A stretch of DNA of 64,000 bases. It comes from Methylorubrum thiocyanatum (GTDB lineage: Bacteria; Pseudomonadota; Alphaproteobacteria; Rhizobiales; Beijerinckiaceae). The DNA is taken from assembly GCA_014138645.1 (NCBI GenBank), contig JACJIB010000012.1, forward strand, positions 1-64,000. The letters are read 5' to 3'. The notes under the pieces are model-generated. The model did not search any database. It saw only the letters and a program-made list of their open reading frames with translations, and was not told where the DNA came from. A program made the position numbers and the translations under genes. Positions within the stretch are counted from its first letter, which is position 1; the number at the start of each line of letters is the position of its first letter. Shown piece after piece: positions 43,826-51,752 of the stretch.

Positions 43826-44254
43826 ATGTTGGAAGAGTTCAAGAAGTTCGCCCTGCGCGGCAACGTGGTCGATCTCGCCGTCGGCGTGATCATCGGCGCG
43901 GCGTTCGGTGCGATCGTCAACTCGCTGGTTCAGGACGTCATCATGCCGATCATCGGTGCGATCACCGGCGGCCTCGATTTTTCGAACTACTACATTCCCC
44001 TCTCGTCCAAGGTGCAGGCAGGCATGCCCTATGCCGAGGCGAAGAAGGTGGGCGCGGTGATCGGCTACGGCCAGTTCCTGACGCTCGCCGTGAACTTCAC
44101 CATCATCGCCTTCGTGTTGTTCATGGTGATCCGGGCCATGAACGGCCTGAAGTCGAAGGAGGAGGCGAAGCCGAAGCCCGAGGCCGAGGTGCCGGCCGAC
44201 GTGAAGCTGCTGGCCGAGATCAGGGATCTGCTGGCGGCCCGCCGGGAGGCGTGA
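43826..44254 (+). CDS. mscL: Large-conductance mechanosensitive channel
   Basis: 142-aa inner-membrane channel that opens under osmotic downshock. The start MLEEFKKFALRGNVVDLAVG is the amphipathic S1 and TM1 region. VGVIIGAAFGAIVNSLVQDV is the pore-lining helix. TM2 (about residues 84-108) is followed by the C-terminal helix LAEIRDLLAARREA. GGAGAC is upstream of the ATG. It converges with a small gene seven bases away. Confidence 0.96.
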   Translation: MLEEFKKFALRGNVVDLAVGVIIGAAFGAIVNSLVQDVIMPIIGAITGGLDFSNYYIPLSSKVQAGMPYAEAKKVGAVIGYGQFLTLAVNFTIIAFVLFMVIRAMNGLKSKEEAKPKPEAEVPADVKLLAEIRDLLAARREA

Positions 44255-44260
44255 GCCGCA

Positions 44261-44551
44261 CTACTTCTTCGTCTCGCTCGCCTCGGGGGTGACGCCGAAG
44301 GCATCGAGGATCCGGTCGAGCGCCTGTTCGACGGCCTCCGTGCCTTCCTCGTGCGTCTTCAGCCGGGTTTCCAGACGGCGGATCTGCGGCTCGAATTTCT
44401 CGGGCACGGTCGGCTCGTCCCCGAGGAAGCGCGGCTCGGGAGCGGCTTCGGTGTAGACGCCGCGCAGCTCGTGGCCGAGGTGGTCGCGGACGGATTCCGG
44501 CAGAGGCGGGTTCTCGGACAGCTTTTCGGGTGTCGCGTCGGGGCCGCTCAT
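44261..44551 (-). CDS. Small protein with weak NepR-like pattern
   Basis: 96-aa soluble, acidic, Pro-rich then helical protein. LPESVRDHLGHELRGVYTEA (residues 17-36) resembles the first NepR helix (LPxxIGxxLRxxYDE). VPEKFEPQIRRLE (49-61) resembles the second half (VPDRFxxLLxxLE), but about nine extra residues separate them. The C-terminal part (EAVEQALDRILDAFGV) is helical. The ATG at 44551 follows AGGA. Similar short proteins occur in Rhizobiales without assigned function. It lies 0.8 kb from the EcfG-like gene, on the same strand, with mscL between on the other strand. Confidence 0.6.
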   Translation of the reverse strand: MSGPDATPEKLSENPPLPESVRDHLGHELRGVYTEAAPEPRFLGDEPTVPEKFEPQIRRLETRLKTHEEGTEAVEQALDRILDAFGVTPEASETKK

Positions 44552-44767
44552 CGTCAGTCCTGGTCTCGCTCAAACATCGTCTCGGACGAATAAACGAACG
44601 AAGACATGGAGCGTTGCGTCCGGAATCGCTGTCTGCCGTCCGCATCGCGGCGGAACGACGCCGGACATTGATCATCCGCTGCCCGAGTGTCGGACGAGGC
44701 TTCGTCGCGAGCGATGACGAGGCGCCTGTCTGCCGGGGCTCCGTGGGCGCAACCCGTCCACGAAAAC

Positions 44768-44792
44768 GGCCCCGGCAGAGGCTGCCGGGGCC
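44768..44792 (-). terminator. Terminator of the DUF1236 gene
   Basis: Perfect 10-bp stem GGCCCCGGCA/TGCCGGGGCC (44768-44777 and 44783-44792). Read leftward it is followed by GTTTTC. A second hairpin (GCCGCCC/GGGCGGC, 44800-44818) lies just upstream. Confidence 0.88.
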
Positions 44793-44834
44793 GGATGGCG
44801 CCGCCCGTTGTGGGCGGCCCACGGTGTGGTCGTG

Positions 44835-45248
44835 TTAGTCGAGCACTTCGATGATGCGGTGACGGCCATCGACCAGCACCGGACGGTCGTTGACCACGGT
44901 GTAGCGGGTGCCGCGGGTGACGTTGTACTCGTTCGGCACGTCGTAATAGGTCACGCCGGACGACGGCAGGGTCGAGCCGACGACGACGCGGCCGTCATAG
45001 TCGTAGGAGCGGACATTGCGCTCACGGACATAGGAGCGGAAGCGGGGACGATCCTCGACACCGAGGATGCCGCCGATCGTGCCCGTGGCCGCGCCGACCG
45101 CGCCGCCGACGATGCCACCGATCGGGCCGGCCGCATCCGCGCCTTCCTGAGCGCCGCGTTCAGCGCCGCGCAGGGTGCCCTGAGCCTGGGCAGCCATGGG
45201 GAGGGCGAGGGCGATGGCCGAGGCGGCGAGAAGGGTCTTGATCTTCAT
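44835..45248 (-). CDS. DUF1236-like secreted protein
   Basis: 137-aa exported protein. The signal peptide (MKIKTLLAASAIALALPMAA, then QAQ) is followed by a glycine-rich segment GPIGGIVGGAVGAATGTIGG, which may be a glycine-zipper. The C-terminal domain, VVVGSTLPSSGVTYYDVPNE and RYTVVNDRPVLVDGRHRIIE, is the DUF1236 pattern. The domain is periplasmic or outer-membrane associated, and function is unknown. It is monocistronic, with a strong terminator. Confidence 0.85.
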   Translation of the reverse strand: MKIKTLLAASAIALALPMAAQAQGTLRGAERGAQEGADAAGPIGGIVGGAVGAATGTIGGILGVEDRPRFRSYVRERNVRSYDYDGRVVVGSTLPSSGVTYYDVPNEYNVTRGTRYTVVNDRPVLVDGRHRIIEVLD

Positions 45249-45432
45249 TCCAGCGTCTCCGTCGTTGTGAGGTCCGCTGCGAACCGAGCGCAGCGAAGCA
45301 TGGGCCGGTAACGCCCGAGTCTGGAATTCGGATGCATGGAAAATCGAGAAAGGCCGAGATTGTCGATCACGGCCCGAATCGGGATCGCGACCTTCCCGAT
45401 CCTGTCGCTGGAAGGGATGAAAACGTTTGGGC

Positions 45433-46614
45433 TCAGTCGGGACGACGTACGGCCAGGAACCGACCGATCCGCTCCAGGGCCCGCGTGATGTTCTCGGCCG
45501 AGTTGGCGTAGGACAGGCGCAGATACCCCTCGCCGTGCACCCCGAAATCGGGGCCGCCGATCACCGCCACACCGGCTTCGTCGAGGAGTGCGGCGGCGAG
45601 CGCCTTGGCCTTCCAGCCGGTCCGGACGACGTTCGGAAAGGCGTAGAAGGCGCCCCTGGGCGTCACGCAGGACACGTTGGGCAGTGCGTTCAGGCCGTCC
45701 ACGACGAGCCCGCGGCGGCGGTCGAACTCGGCCACCATCGCGGCGACGCAGTCCTGCGGCCCGTCGAGGGCGGCGACCCCGGCCCATTGGGTAGCGGCAT
45801 TCACGCAGGAGAACGAGTTCACCGCGAGTTTGCGGGCGGCGTCGTAGAGCGGCTTCGGCCAGACCGACCAGCCGAGCCGCCAGCCGGTCATCGCGTAGGT
45901 CTTCGAGGCGCCGTCGAGATAGATCAGCCGGTCGCGGATCTCAGGGTAGGCGAGCAGGGAGACATGCGCCTGCCCGTCATAGGTCATGGTGCCGTAGATC
46001 TCGTCGGACAGCACCGCGACGCCGGGATGGCCGGCGAGGCCGGTCACGAGGGCATCGATCTCGGCCTTCGGCGTGACGCCCCCGGTCGGGTTGGCCGGCG
46101 AGTTGACGATGAGGAGGCGGGTGCGCTCGGTGATCAGCGCGAGTGTTTCCTGCGCCGAGAAGGCGAAGCCGTTGGCCTCGCGGATCGGAACCGGCACCGG
46201 GGTCGCCCCGGTGAACTCGATCATCGAGCGATAGATCGGGAAGCCGGGATCGGGATAGAGGATCTCGGCGCCGGGCTCGCCGAACATCAGGATCGCCATG
46301 AACATGGTGACCTTGCCGCCCGGCACGATCATCACCGCGTCGGGCGAGACTTCGACGCCGTGGCGGCGCTGGATGTCCCGCGCCACCGCCTCACGCAGCG
46401 GCGGAAGGCCGATGGCCGGCGTGTAGCCGTGATGGCCGTCGCGCAGGGCCTTGATGCCGGCCTCGACGATGTGCGGCGGCGTCGGAAAGTCCGGCTGCCC
46501 GATCCCGAGATTCACGATGTCGCGGCCCTGCGCCGCGAGCGCGCCGGCGCGGGCGAGGACGGCGAAGGCGTTCTCCTCGCCGATCCGGCCGAAGGAAGGT
46601 GCGATCTGCAGCAT
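45433..46614 (-). CDS. PLP-dependent class I aminotransferase
   Basis: 393-aa fold-type I aminotransferase of the aspartate/aromatic group. Motifs: NLGIGQPDFPTPPHI, YTPAIGLPPLREAVA, NSPANPTGG, LSDEIYGTM, and the PLP-lysine motif DGASKTYAMTGWRLGW; the carboxylate-binding Arg is near the C-terminal LRLSYANS. Substrate specificity cannot be read from sequence. It is followed on the same strand by nothing close; the upstream neighbour is a small membrane protein gene 38 bases away. Confidence 0.92.
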   Translation of the reverse strand: MLQIAPSFGRIGEENAFAVLARAGALAAQGRDIVNLGIGQPDFPTPPHIVEAGIKALRDGHHGYTPAIGLPPLREAVARDIQRRHGVEVSPDAVMIVPGGKVTMFMAILMFGEPGAEILYPDPGFPIYRSMIEFTGATPVPVPIREANGFAFSAQETLALITERTRLLIVNSPANPTGGVTPKAEIDALVTGLAGHPGVAVLSDEIYGTMTYDGQAHVSLLAYPEIRDRLIYLDGASKTYAMTGWRLGWSVWPKPLYDAARKLAVNSFSCVNAATQWAGVAALDGPQDCVAAMVAEFDRRRGLVVDGLNALPNVSCVTPRGAFYAFPNVVRTGWKAKALAAALLDEAGVAVIGGPDFGVHGEGYLRLSYANSAENITRALERIGRFLAVRRPD

Positions 46615-46652
46615 GGCCTCGACCTTCCCTCAGGCGCCGGCCGGCGCCGGGC

Positions 46653-46844
46653 TCAACCGTGCGAGCGCGCGGCGAGGCGGCTGGCGGCAAACGAGATCGC
46701 GCCGCCGACGACGAACAGGATCGCGAAGGTCTTGACCGCGGCGTAGAACAGGGCCGGCTCGATCCCGGTATCCGTGAAGAGCACGGCGCAGACGGCCGCG
46801 ATCGGGAGGAGCAGCACGACGAAAAGCGGCACCAGCGGGTTCAT
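46653..46844 (-). CDS. Small two-helix membrane protein
   Basis: 63-aa protein with two membrane helices (PLVPLFVVLLLPIAAVCAVL and LFYAAVKTFAILFVVGGAIS) and a short basic C-terminus. The ribosome-binding site is weak. It lies between the histidine kinase gene and the aminotransferase gene on the same strand. No family was recognised. Confidence 0.5.
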   Translation of the reverse strand: MNPLVPLFVVLLLPIAAVCAVLFTDTGIEPALFYAAVKTFAILFVVGGAISFAASRLAARSHG

Positions 46845-46977
46845 TCGACGTCACTCGCGTTCATGAGGGGCCGCGGGACGGCCCGAAGAATAATGCGCGG
46901 CGGTCTTAGCATCGCCGTTCCCTCGGAGGAAACTCCCGCGCTTCAGATTCCTGCGGCCCGAACCGTCGGAATCTCGT

Positions 46978-48396
46978 TCAGGCGGGGATGCGAACCGTCG
47001 CACGCAGGCCGCCGAGAGGACTGTCCTGCAGACCGACATCGCCACCATGGGCGCGGGCGATGTCGCGGGCGATGGCGAGGCCGAGCCCCGAGCCCCCGGC
47101 ATCCTGGCGCGCGTCGTCGAGGCGCACGAAGGGTTTGAACACGTCCTCGCGGCTCTCCGGCGGGATGCCGGGGCCGTCGTCGTCGATCGAAACGAGGAAG
47201 GCGCGATGCTCGCGCTTGCCCGAGATCGCCACGGTGTCGGCGTAGCGCGCAGCGTTGGCGGCGAGGTTGAACAGGCAGCGCCGCATCGCGTCGGGCCGCA
47301 CGGTGACGAGAGGGCTGCCCTCGATCTCGACCGCCTCGACATGGGCGCCGAGCCGCTCGACGTCGCTGCGCAGATCCTCCAGCAGGGTCCGCATGTCGGT
47401 CTCGGCGGCGGTCTCGGCGGAATCGCCGCGGGCGAAGGCGAGATAGCCCTCCAGCATCCGGCTCATCTCGTCGACGTCGCGCTGGAGATCCTCGACCTCG
47501 GGCGTCTGCTCGACCAGGGCGAGGGAGAGCTTGAACCGGGTGATGATGGTGCGCAGATCGTGGCTGACGCCGTTGAGCATCGCCGTGCGCTGTTCCATGG
47601 CGCGCTCGATGCGCCGCTTCATCTCGATGAAGGCGTGGCCCGCCTGCCGGACTTCGCGGGCGCCGCGGGGCTTGAACTCGATCTCGCGGCCCTTGCCGAA
47701 CCCCTCCGCCACCGCCGAGAGGCGCAGGATCGGCTTGATCTGATTGCGCAGGAACAGGATCGCCACGCCGAGCAGCACCAGCGACGAGCCGGTCATCCAG
47801 AGCAGGAAGATGTGGGAATTCGAGGCGTAGGCCTGATTGCGCCGCGCGGTGACCCGCATCACGCCCTCGGGGATCGCCACGCGGATCTCGATGAGGTTCG
47901 AGCGGCCCACCGTATCGATCCAGAACGGGCGCCGGATCTGGCGTCGGATCTCTTCGGACAGCACCTCGTCGAGGATCGAGAAGAACGGGCGCGGCCCCGG
48001 GCTCGGCAGCTTGGCACCCTTCAGGATGTCGATGTCGAGGTTCAGCCGCTCGCCGGCGATGCGCGTGAGGGTCTCCGCGTTCCTGTCCTGCGGGTAGGAC
48101 TCGTAGATGTCCATCAAGGCGGCGACGTCGGCCGTCACGGCCGCCGAGAGCCGGCGGGTCACGAGCTGCCAGTGGCGCTCCATGAAGGTGTAGGCGATCA
48201 CCGACTGGAGCAGCACCATCGGCGCGATGATGATGATCAGCGAGCGGGCGTAGAGCCCCTTCGGCAGGGCGTCGCCGATGGCTCGGCTGATGCGCCGCCA
48301 CAGCTTCCGGATCCGGCCGAAGACGCCGCCGAGCGCGCCGGTCCGGCGGGACCCGGTCCGAGATTCGCCCGATGAGAGGCCGGCGGGGACCGCCAT
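46978..48396 (-). CDS. EnvZ-like sensor histidine kinase
   Basis: 472-aa inner-membrane kinase. TM1 (about residues 51-71), a periplasmic sensor region of about 110 residues, TM2 (about 180-200), HAMP, an H-box GVSHDLRTIITRFKL with the phospho-His, and a GHKL ATPase with NLAANAARYA, DDDGPGIP and GSGLGLAIARD. The Ile after RT in the H-box is usual in alphaproteobacterial EnvZ-type kinases. It follows the OmpR-type regulator gene by 7 bases and forms an operon with it and a MarR gene. Confidence 0.93.
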   Translation of the reverse strand: MAVPAGLSSGESRTGSRRTGALGGVFGRIRKLWRRISRAIGDALPKGLYARSLIIIIAPMVLLQSVIAYTFMERHWQLVTRRLSAAVTADVAALMDIYESYPQDRNAETLTRIAGERLNLDIDILKGAKLPSPGPRPFFSILDEVLSEEIRRQIRRPFWIDTVGRSNLIEIRVAIPEGVMRVTARRNQAYASNSHIFLLWMTGSSLVLLGVAILFLRNQIKPILRLSAVAEGFGKGREIEFKPRGAREVRQAGHAFIEMKRRIERAMEQRTAMLNGVSHDLRTIITRFKLSLALVEQTPEVEDLQRDVDEMSRMLEGYLAFARGDSAETAAETDMRTLLEDLRSDVERLGAHVEAVEIEGSPLVTVRPDAMRRCLFNLAANAARYADTVAISGKREHRAFLVSIDDDGPGIPPESREDVFKPFVRLDDARQDAGGSGLGLAIARDIARAHGGDVGLQDSPLGGLRATVRIPA

Positions 48397-48403
48397 GGGA
48401 TCC

Positions 48404-49132
48404 TCAATCGATGGCGAGGCGATAGCCGACGCCGCGAACGGTGTGCAGGAAGCTCGGATTGGCCGGATCCGGCTCGATCTTACGGCGCAGGCGGTTGATC
48501 TGCACGTCGATGGTGCGTTCGGCCGCCAGACCGCCGTTGCCGGCGAGCGTCTCGCGCTCGACGTTGCCGCCCCGCGCCTGAGCCAGCATGGTCAGGATCT
48601 CGCGCTCGCGTTCGGTGATCTTCACCGGCTCGCTCTCCCGGCGCAACTCGCCCCGGTCGGCGCGGAAGCTGAACGGACCGAAGCTGACCGCATCCTCGCC
48701 GGAAAAGCGGGTCTCCGGCACGGCGGCGTGGCGGCGGATGATGTTGTTGAGCCGCAGGATCAGCTCGCGCGGCTCGAAGGGCTTGGGCAGGTAGTCGTCG
48801 GCGCCGATCTCCAGACCCGTCACCCGGTCGTTGGGGTTGGAACGGGCGGTCAGCATCAGGATCGGCACCCGCGAGGTCTCGCGCACCGAGCGGGCATAGT
48901 CGAAGCCGCTCTCGCCGGGCATCATCACGTCGAGCACGAGGGCGTCGAACACGAAGCATTGCCCGCGCAGACGCGCCTCGGCGGCGTTCGCGGCGGCCGT
49001 CACGCGAAATCCCTGCTCGGAGAGGAACCGGGACAGGAGCTCGCGCACCCGGCGGTCGTCATCGACGAGCAGGATGTGGGGCGCATGGTCCGGAAGCTCG
49101 GGGCGGACCCGGAGGGCGGTCTCGGCCGACAT
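48404..49132 (-). CDS. OmpR-family response regulator (PetR-like position)
   Basis: 242-aa regulator. The receiver has acidic LVDDD, phospho-Asp in LDVMMPGESG, LTAR, and Lys in DYLPKPFEP. The C-terminal winged-helix has ITEREREILTML, AAERTIDVQINRLRRKIEPD and FLHTVRGVGYRL. It is encoded between a MarR regulator (ATGA overlap) and an EnvZ-like kinase. In several alphaproteobacteria this MarR-RR pair is named PetP/PetR, after Rhodobacter genes needed for bc1 expression; transfer of that role here is an inference. Confidence 0.93.
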   Translation of the reverse strand: MSAETALRVRPELPDHAPHILLVDDDRRVRELLSRFLSEQGFRVTAAANAAEARLRGQCFVFDALVLDVMMPGESGFDYARSVRETSRVPILMLTARSNPNDRVTGLEIGADDYLPKPFEPRELILRLNNIIRRHAAVPETRFSGEDAVSFGPFSFRADRGELRRESEPVKITEREREILTMLAQARGGNVERETLAGNGGLAAERTIDVQINRLRRKIEPDPANPSFLHTVRGVGYRLAID

Positions 49133-49782
49133 CAGGCGCGCACCGTCGCGCGGCGCGCCATCAGGCGACGGATCGCGGCCCGCTCGGCCGGCTCGATCAT
49201 CGCGAGCAGGAAATCCTGGGCGGAGGCGGCGCGGGTTCCGCGTCCGCCCTCGGTCTCTTCGTCCTCCGCCGGCGCATCGAGGGCCCGCACGATGCGGCGG
49301 ACCTGGACGCGCGTCAGGTCGGCCGTGAGTGCCCGGCCGGACGGGGTGCAGAACAGGAGCCGCTGACGCCGGTCGCTGGTGCCGGTCTGCTGCTCGACAT
49401 AGCCCTGATCGATCAAATCCTTCAGCACCCGGTTGAGGCTCTGCTTGGTGATGCGCAGGATATCGAGGAGTTCGGCGATGGTGAGGCCAGGATAGCGGTC
49501 GACGAAGTGCAGCACCCGGTGATGCGCCCGGCCGAAGCCGTACTGCGCCAGGATCCGGTCGGGATCGCCGACGAAGTCGCGGTAGGCGAAGAACAGGAGT
49601 TCGATCAGGTCGTCGCTGTCGCCGCCCGTCGCGGGACCGTTGGTGAGTGCGGTCTCACCGGCGGCCTGATGGCCCATCTCGGCGTCTGGCGTCATCGCAG
49701 GGTTCACGTCGTGAGGACCTCGGTCGGCGGCAGATCGCGGGGCTTCGGAGGGCCCGGGAAGATAAGTCAGTGTTGTTGACAT
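49132..49782 (-). CDS. MarR-family transcriptional regulator (PetP-like position)
   Basis: 216-aa regulator whose core begins around residue 57 (DLIELLFFAYRDFVGDPDRI). The winged helix-turn-helix has AQYGFGRAHHRVLHFVDRYP and LTIAELLDILRITKQSLNRV, and the wing has QQTGTSDRRQRLLF. The N-terminal 55 residues are Pro/Ala-rich and may be partly leader; internal starts at 49695 or 49677 are possible. It overlaps the response-regulator gene by four bases (ATGA). Its first ATG lies on a TTGACA element of the opposite strand that may drive ilvE, a layout suited to autoregulation. Confidence 0.88.
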   Translation of the reverse strand: MSTTLTYLPGPSEAPRSAADRGPHDVNPAMTPDAEMGHQAAGETALTNGPATGGDSDDLIELLFFAYRDFVGDPDRILAQYGFGRAHHRVLHFVDRYPGLTIAELLDILRITKQSLNRVLKDLIDQGYVEQQTGTSDRRQRLLFCTPSGRALTADLTRVQVRRIVRALDAPAEDEETEGGRGTRAASAQDFLLAMIEPAERAAIRRLMARRATVRA

Positions 49783-49804
49783 ATCTCAGCCCCGTTGCTA
49801 CCCG
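49776..49804 (+). promoter_or_regulatory. Candidate sigma70-type promoter for ilvE
   Basis: TTGACA (49776-49781) followed after 17 bases by TACCCG (49799-49804). The -35 is perfect but the -10 is poor. It is about 125 bases before the ilvE ATG and overlaps the MarR start region. Confidence 0.35.
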
Positions 49805-49929
49805 TCAACCCTGCCGGTCCATCCGCCCGCCGCATCGTCCCCGTTCGGCGACCCTGCGCCCGCGCGCCGGCTCCTGCCCCACCCTGCGACCCCGCGCTTC
49901 GCCGAGGCCGCGCAGAGGAACTTCGAAAA

Positions 49930-50817
49930 ATGTCCGTGATTCCCTTCGATGAGCGCGAAGGCACGATCTGGTTCGACGGCGCAATGGTGCCGTGGCGCGA
50001 AGCGAAGATCCACGTGCTCAGCCACGGCCTCCACTACGGATCGTCGGTGTTCGAGGGCGAGCGGGCCTATGGCGGCCGGATCTTCAAGAGCCGCGAGCAT
50101 TCCGAGCGTCTGCGCCGCTCGGCCCAGCTCCTCGATTTCGAGATCCCGTACTCCGTCGATCAGATCGAGGCGGCCAAGGCCCAGGTGCTGTCGACCAGCG
50201 GGCTGCAGGACGCCTATCTGCGCCCCGTGGCGTGGCGCGGCTCGGAGATGATGGGCGTCGCGGCGCAGAAGAACACGATTCATCTCGCCATCGCCGCCTG
50301 GGAATGGCCGAGCTACTTCGATCCGGCGACCAAAATGAAGGGCATCCGCCTCGACATCGCCGATTACCGCCGACCCGATCCGCGCACGGCGCCCTCCACC
50401 TCGAAGGCGGCGGGTCTCTACATGATCTGCACGATCTCGAAGCACCGGGCCGAGAACAAGGGCTACGCCGACGCGCTGATGCTCGACTGGGAGGACAATG
50501 TCGCCGAATGCACCGGCGCGAACGTCTTCTTCATCGCCGACGGCGTGATCCATACGCCCCAGGCCGACCGCTTCCTCAACGGCATCACCCGTCAGACCGT
50601 GATCGAGCTGGCCAAGCGCCGCGGGATCGAGGTGATCGAGCGCCGCATCCGTCCCGAGGAGATGACGGGCTTCTCCGAGTGCTTCATCACCGGCTCGGCC
50701 GCCGAGGTGACCCCGGTCTCTGAGATCGGGCCCTACCGCTTCACTCCGGCGGCTCTGACCAAGACGCTGATGGACGACTACCTCGCCGAGGTGCAGCCGC
50801 GGGCGGCCGCCGCCTGA
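49930..50817 (+). CDS. ilvE: Branched-chain amino acid aminotransferase
   Basis: 295-aa fold-type IV PLP aminotransferase for the last step of Val/Leu/Ile synthesis. Features: LHYGSSVFEGERAYGGRIFK near the N-terminus, RPVAWRG, PSTSKAAGLYMICTISKHRA with the PLP lysine region, and EMTGFSECFITGSAAEVTPV at the C-terminus. The ATG at 49930 follows AGAGGAAC. It is divergent from the MarR-OmpR-EnvZ operon and ends in a perfect 10-bp hairpin. Confidence 0.94.
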   Translation: MSVIPFDEREGTIWFDGAMVPWREAKIHVLSHGLHYGSSVFEGERAYGGRIFKSREHSERLRRSAQLLDFEIPYSVDQIEAAKAQVLSTSGLQDAYLRPVAWRGSEMMGVAAQKNTIHLAIAAWEWPSYFDPATKMKGIRLDIADYRRPDPRTAPSTSKAAGLYMICTISKHRAENKGYADALMLDWEDNVAECTGANVFFIADGVIHTPQADRFLNGITRQTVIELAKRRGIEVIERRIRPEEMTGFSECFITGSAAEVTPVSEIGPYRFTPAALTKTLMDDYLAEVQPRAAAA

Positions 50818-50834
50818 GATCCGGCAACGATTCC

Positions 50835-50860
50835 GTTCCGGGCGCATCGTCGCCCGGAAC
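50835..50860 (+). terminator. ilvE terminator hairpin
   Basis: Perfect 10-bp stem GTTCCGGGCG (50835-50844) / CGCCCGGAAC (50851-50860), loop CATCGT. There is little T tract. The right arm ends in GGAAC, which is also the -35 element of the following EcfG promoter. Confidence 0.75.
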
Positions 50861-50880
50861 TTCGCGGCCGGCCCGACGTT
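50856..50880 (+). promoter_or_regulatory. Consensus EcfG (general stress) promoter
   Basis: GGAAC (50856-50860), 16-base spacer, CGTT (50877-50880). This equals the EcfG consensus GGAAC-N16/17-CGTT of alphaproteobacteria. The downstream DUF3072 ATG starts at 50895, giving a very short leader. Confidence 0.8.
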
Positions 50881-50894
50881 CATGAGAACAATCC

Positions 50895-51167
50895 ATGAAC
50901 GATGTGAGTGCGTCGATGACCGGCAAGACGACCAAGGACCAGGCTGCGGCCGAGAATCCGAAATCCGATCCGACCGACGAGTCGAACCGGATCAAGGATC
51001 CCGACGAATGGACCACCGGCTCGGAGCCGATGACGGGGGCGCAGGCGTCCTATCTCAAGACCCTCTCCGAGCAGGCCAAGGAGCCGGACGCTTACGCGGC
51101 CGATCTCGATAAGGCGGAGGCCTCCAAGCGCATCGATGCCTTGCGCAAGGAGACGGGCAAGGCCTAA
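50895..51167 (+). CDS. DUF3072 stress-type small protein
   Basis: 90-aa hydrophilic protein. EWTTGSEPMTGAQASYLKTL is the core of the DUF3072 family, which is often associated with general stress regulons; AEASKRIDALRKETGK is the C-terminus. Probably disordered to helical, cytosolic. The upstream consensus EcfG promoter predicts induction with the general stress response. The ribosome-binding site is poor because the start is only 15 bases from the -10 element. Function is unknown. Confidence 0.85.
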   Translation: MNDVSASMTGKTTKDQAAAENPKSDPTDESNRIKDPDEWTTGSEPMTGAQASYLKTLSEQAKEPDAYAADLDKAEASKRIDALRKETGKA

Positions 51168-51274
51168 CCCATCAGGGGCCGGGTATTGGTTCCGACACGT
51201 TCGGCCGGCGGCGGGGCCAACCGGCGCCGGTCATTGGAAAGCCTGGATTATTTCTCCGTCATTCTTGTCGGAAT

Positions 51275-51291
51275 GCTGATCAAAAATCAGC
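51275..51291. repeat. AT-rich hairpin
   Basis: GCTGAT / ATCAGC stem with CAAAA loop, followed by an A run. It is in the leader between DUF3072 and the Flp pilin gene; the A/T run is on the wrong side for a rightward terminator, so its role is unclear. Confidence 0.5.
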
Positions 51292-51452
51292 AAAAAATTC
51301 CACCTACCAGTCATTCCTACAGGACGCTTCCTGCGGCGTTACAGTTAGTGAGATGATCGGACTTGCAGGAGTTTTTCCGGTTGGCCCTTAAGGTCGTTGC
51401 AAGCTTCGGAGTTTAGATTGCTGCCACAGCCAACTCGCGTGGACGATCTGCC

Positions 51453-51671
51453 GTGTCTCAAACTGCTTCTATCCGGCAGGTCCGTCGCTTGATCACTCTA
51501 TTACGCGACGCCGCTGGGCGTATGTCACAGCACGACGGAGGAGCGACCGCCATCGAGTATGGGTTGGTTTGCACCTTCGTAGCGTTGGCGATTTTGGTAG
51601 GGCTGCAGTCGTTTGGAAGTACATTGACCGAGGTATTTCCGAAGGTGGTGAGTTTTCCGATCCTGGAGTAG
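51453..51671 (+). CDS. Flp/Fap-type (class IVb) pilin precursor
   Basis: 72-aa protein with the prepilin motif GGATAIEYGLVCTFVALAIL: cleavage by a TadV-type peptidase would be after Gly, leaving ATAIEYGL and the hydrophobic helix. The Glu at +5 is present. The C-terminus is short (STLTEVFPKVVSFPILE). A GTG start at 51453 has a weak site; an in-frame ATG at 51522 would give a 49-residue precursor. No tad/cpa assembly genes are nearby, so it is an orphan pilin. The locus is AT-richer than its surroundings. Confidence 0.85.
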   Translation: MSQTASIRQVRRLITLLRDAAGRMSQHDGGATAIEYGLVCTFVALAILVGLQSFGSTLTEVFPKVVSFPILE

Positions 51672-51752
51672 CACTCCATTGGTACGGCGGACAGCTTGAG
51701 GACGGCAGATATTTATATTTAAATTCGGCGTCGTCTTCGTTTCAGGTCATTG

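Noticed and set aside
47560..47640. Missing Pro in the EnvZ-like H-box as a defect
   Set aside because: SHDLRT followed by Ile is common in alphaproteobacterial EnvZ-type kinases and the phospho-His is present.
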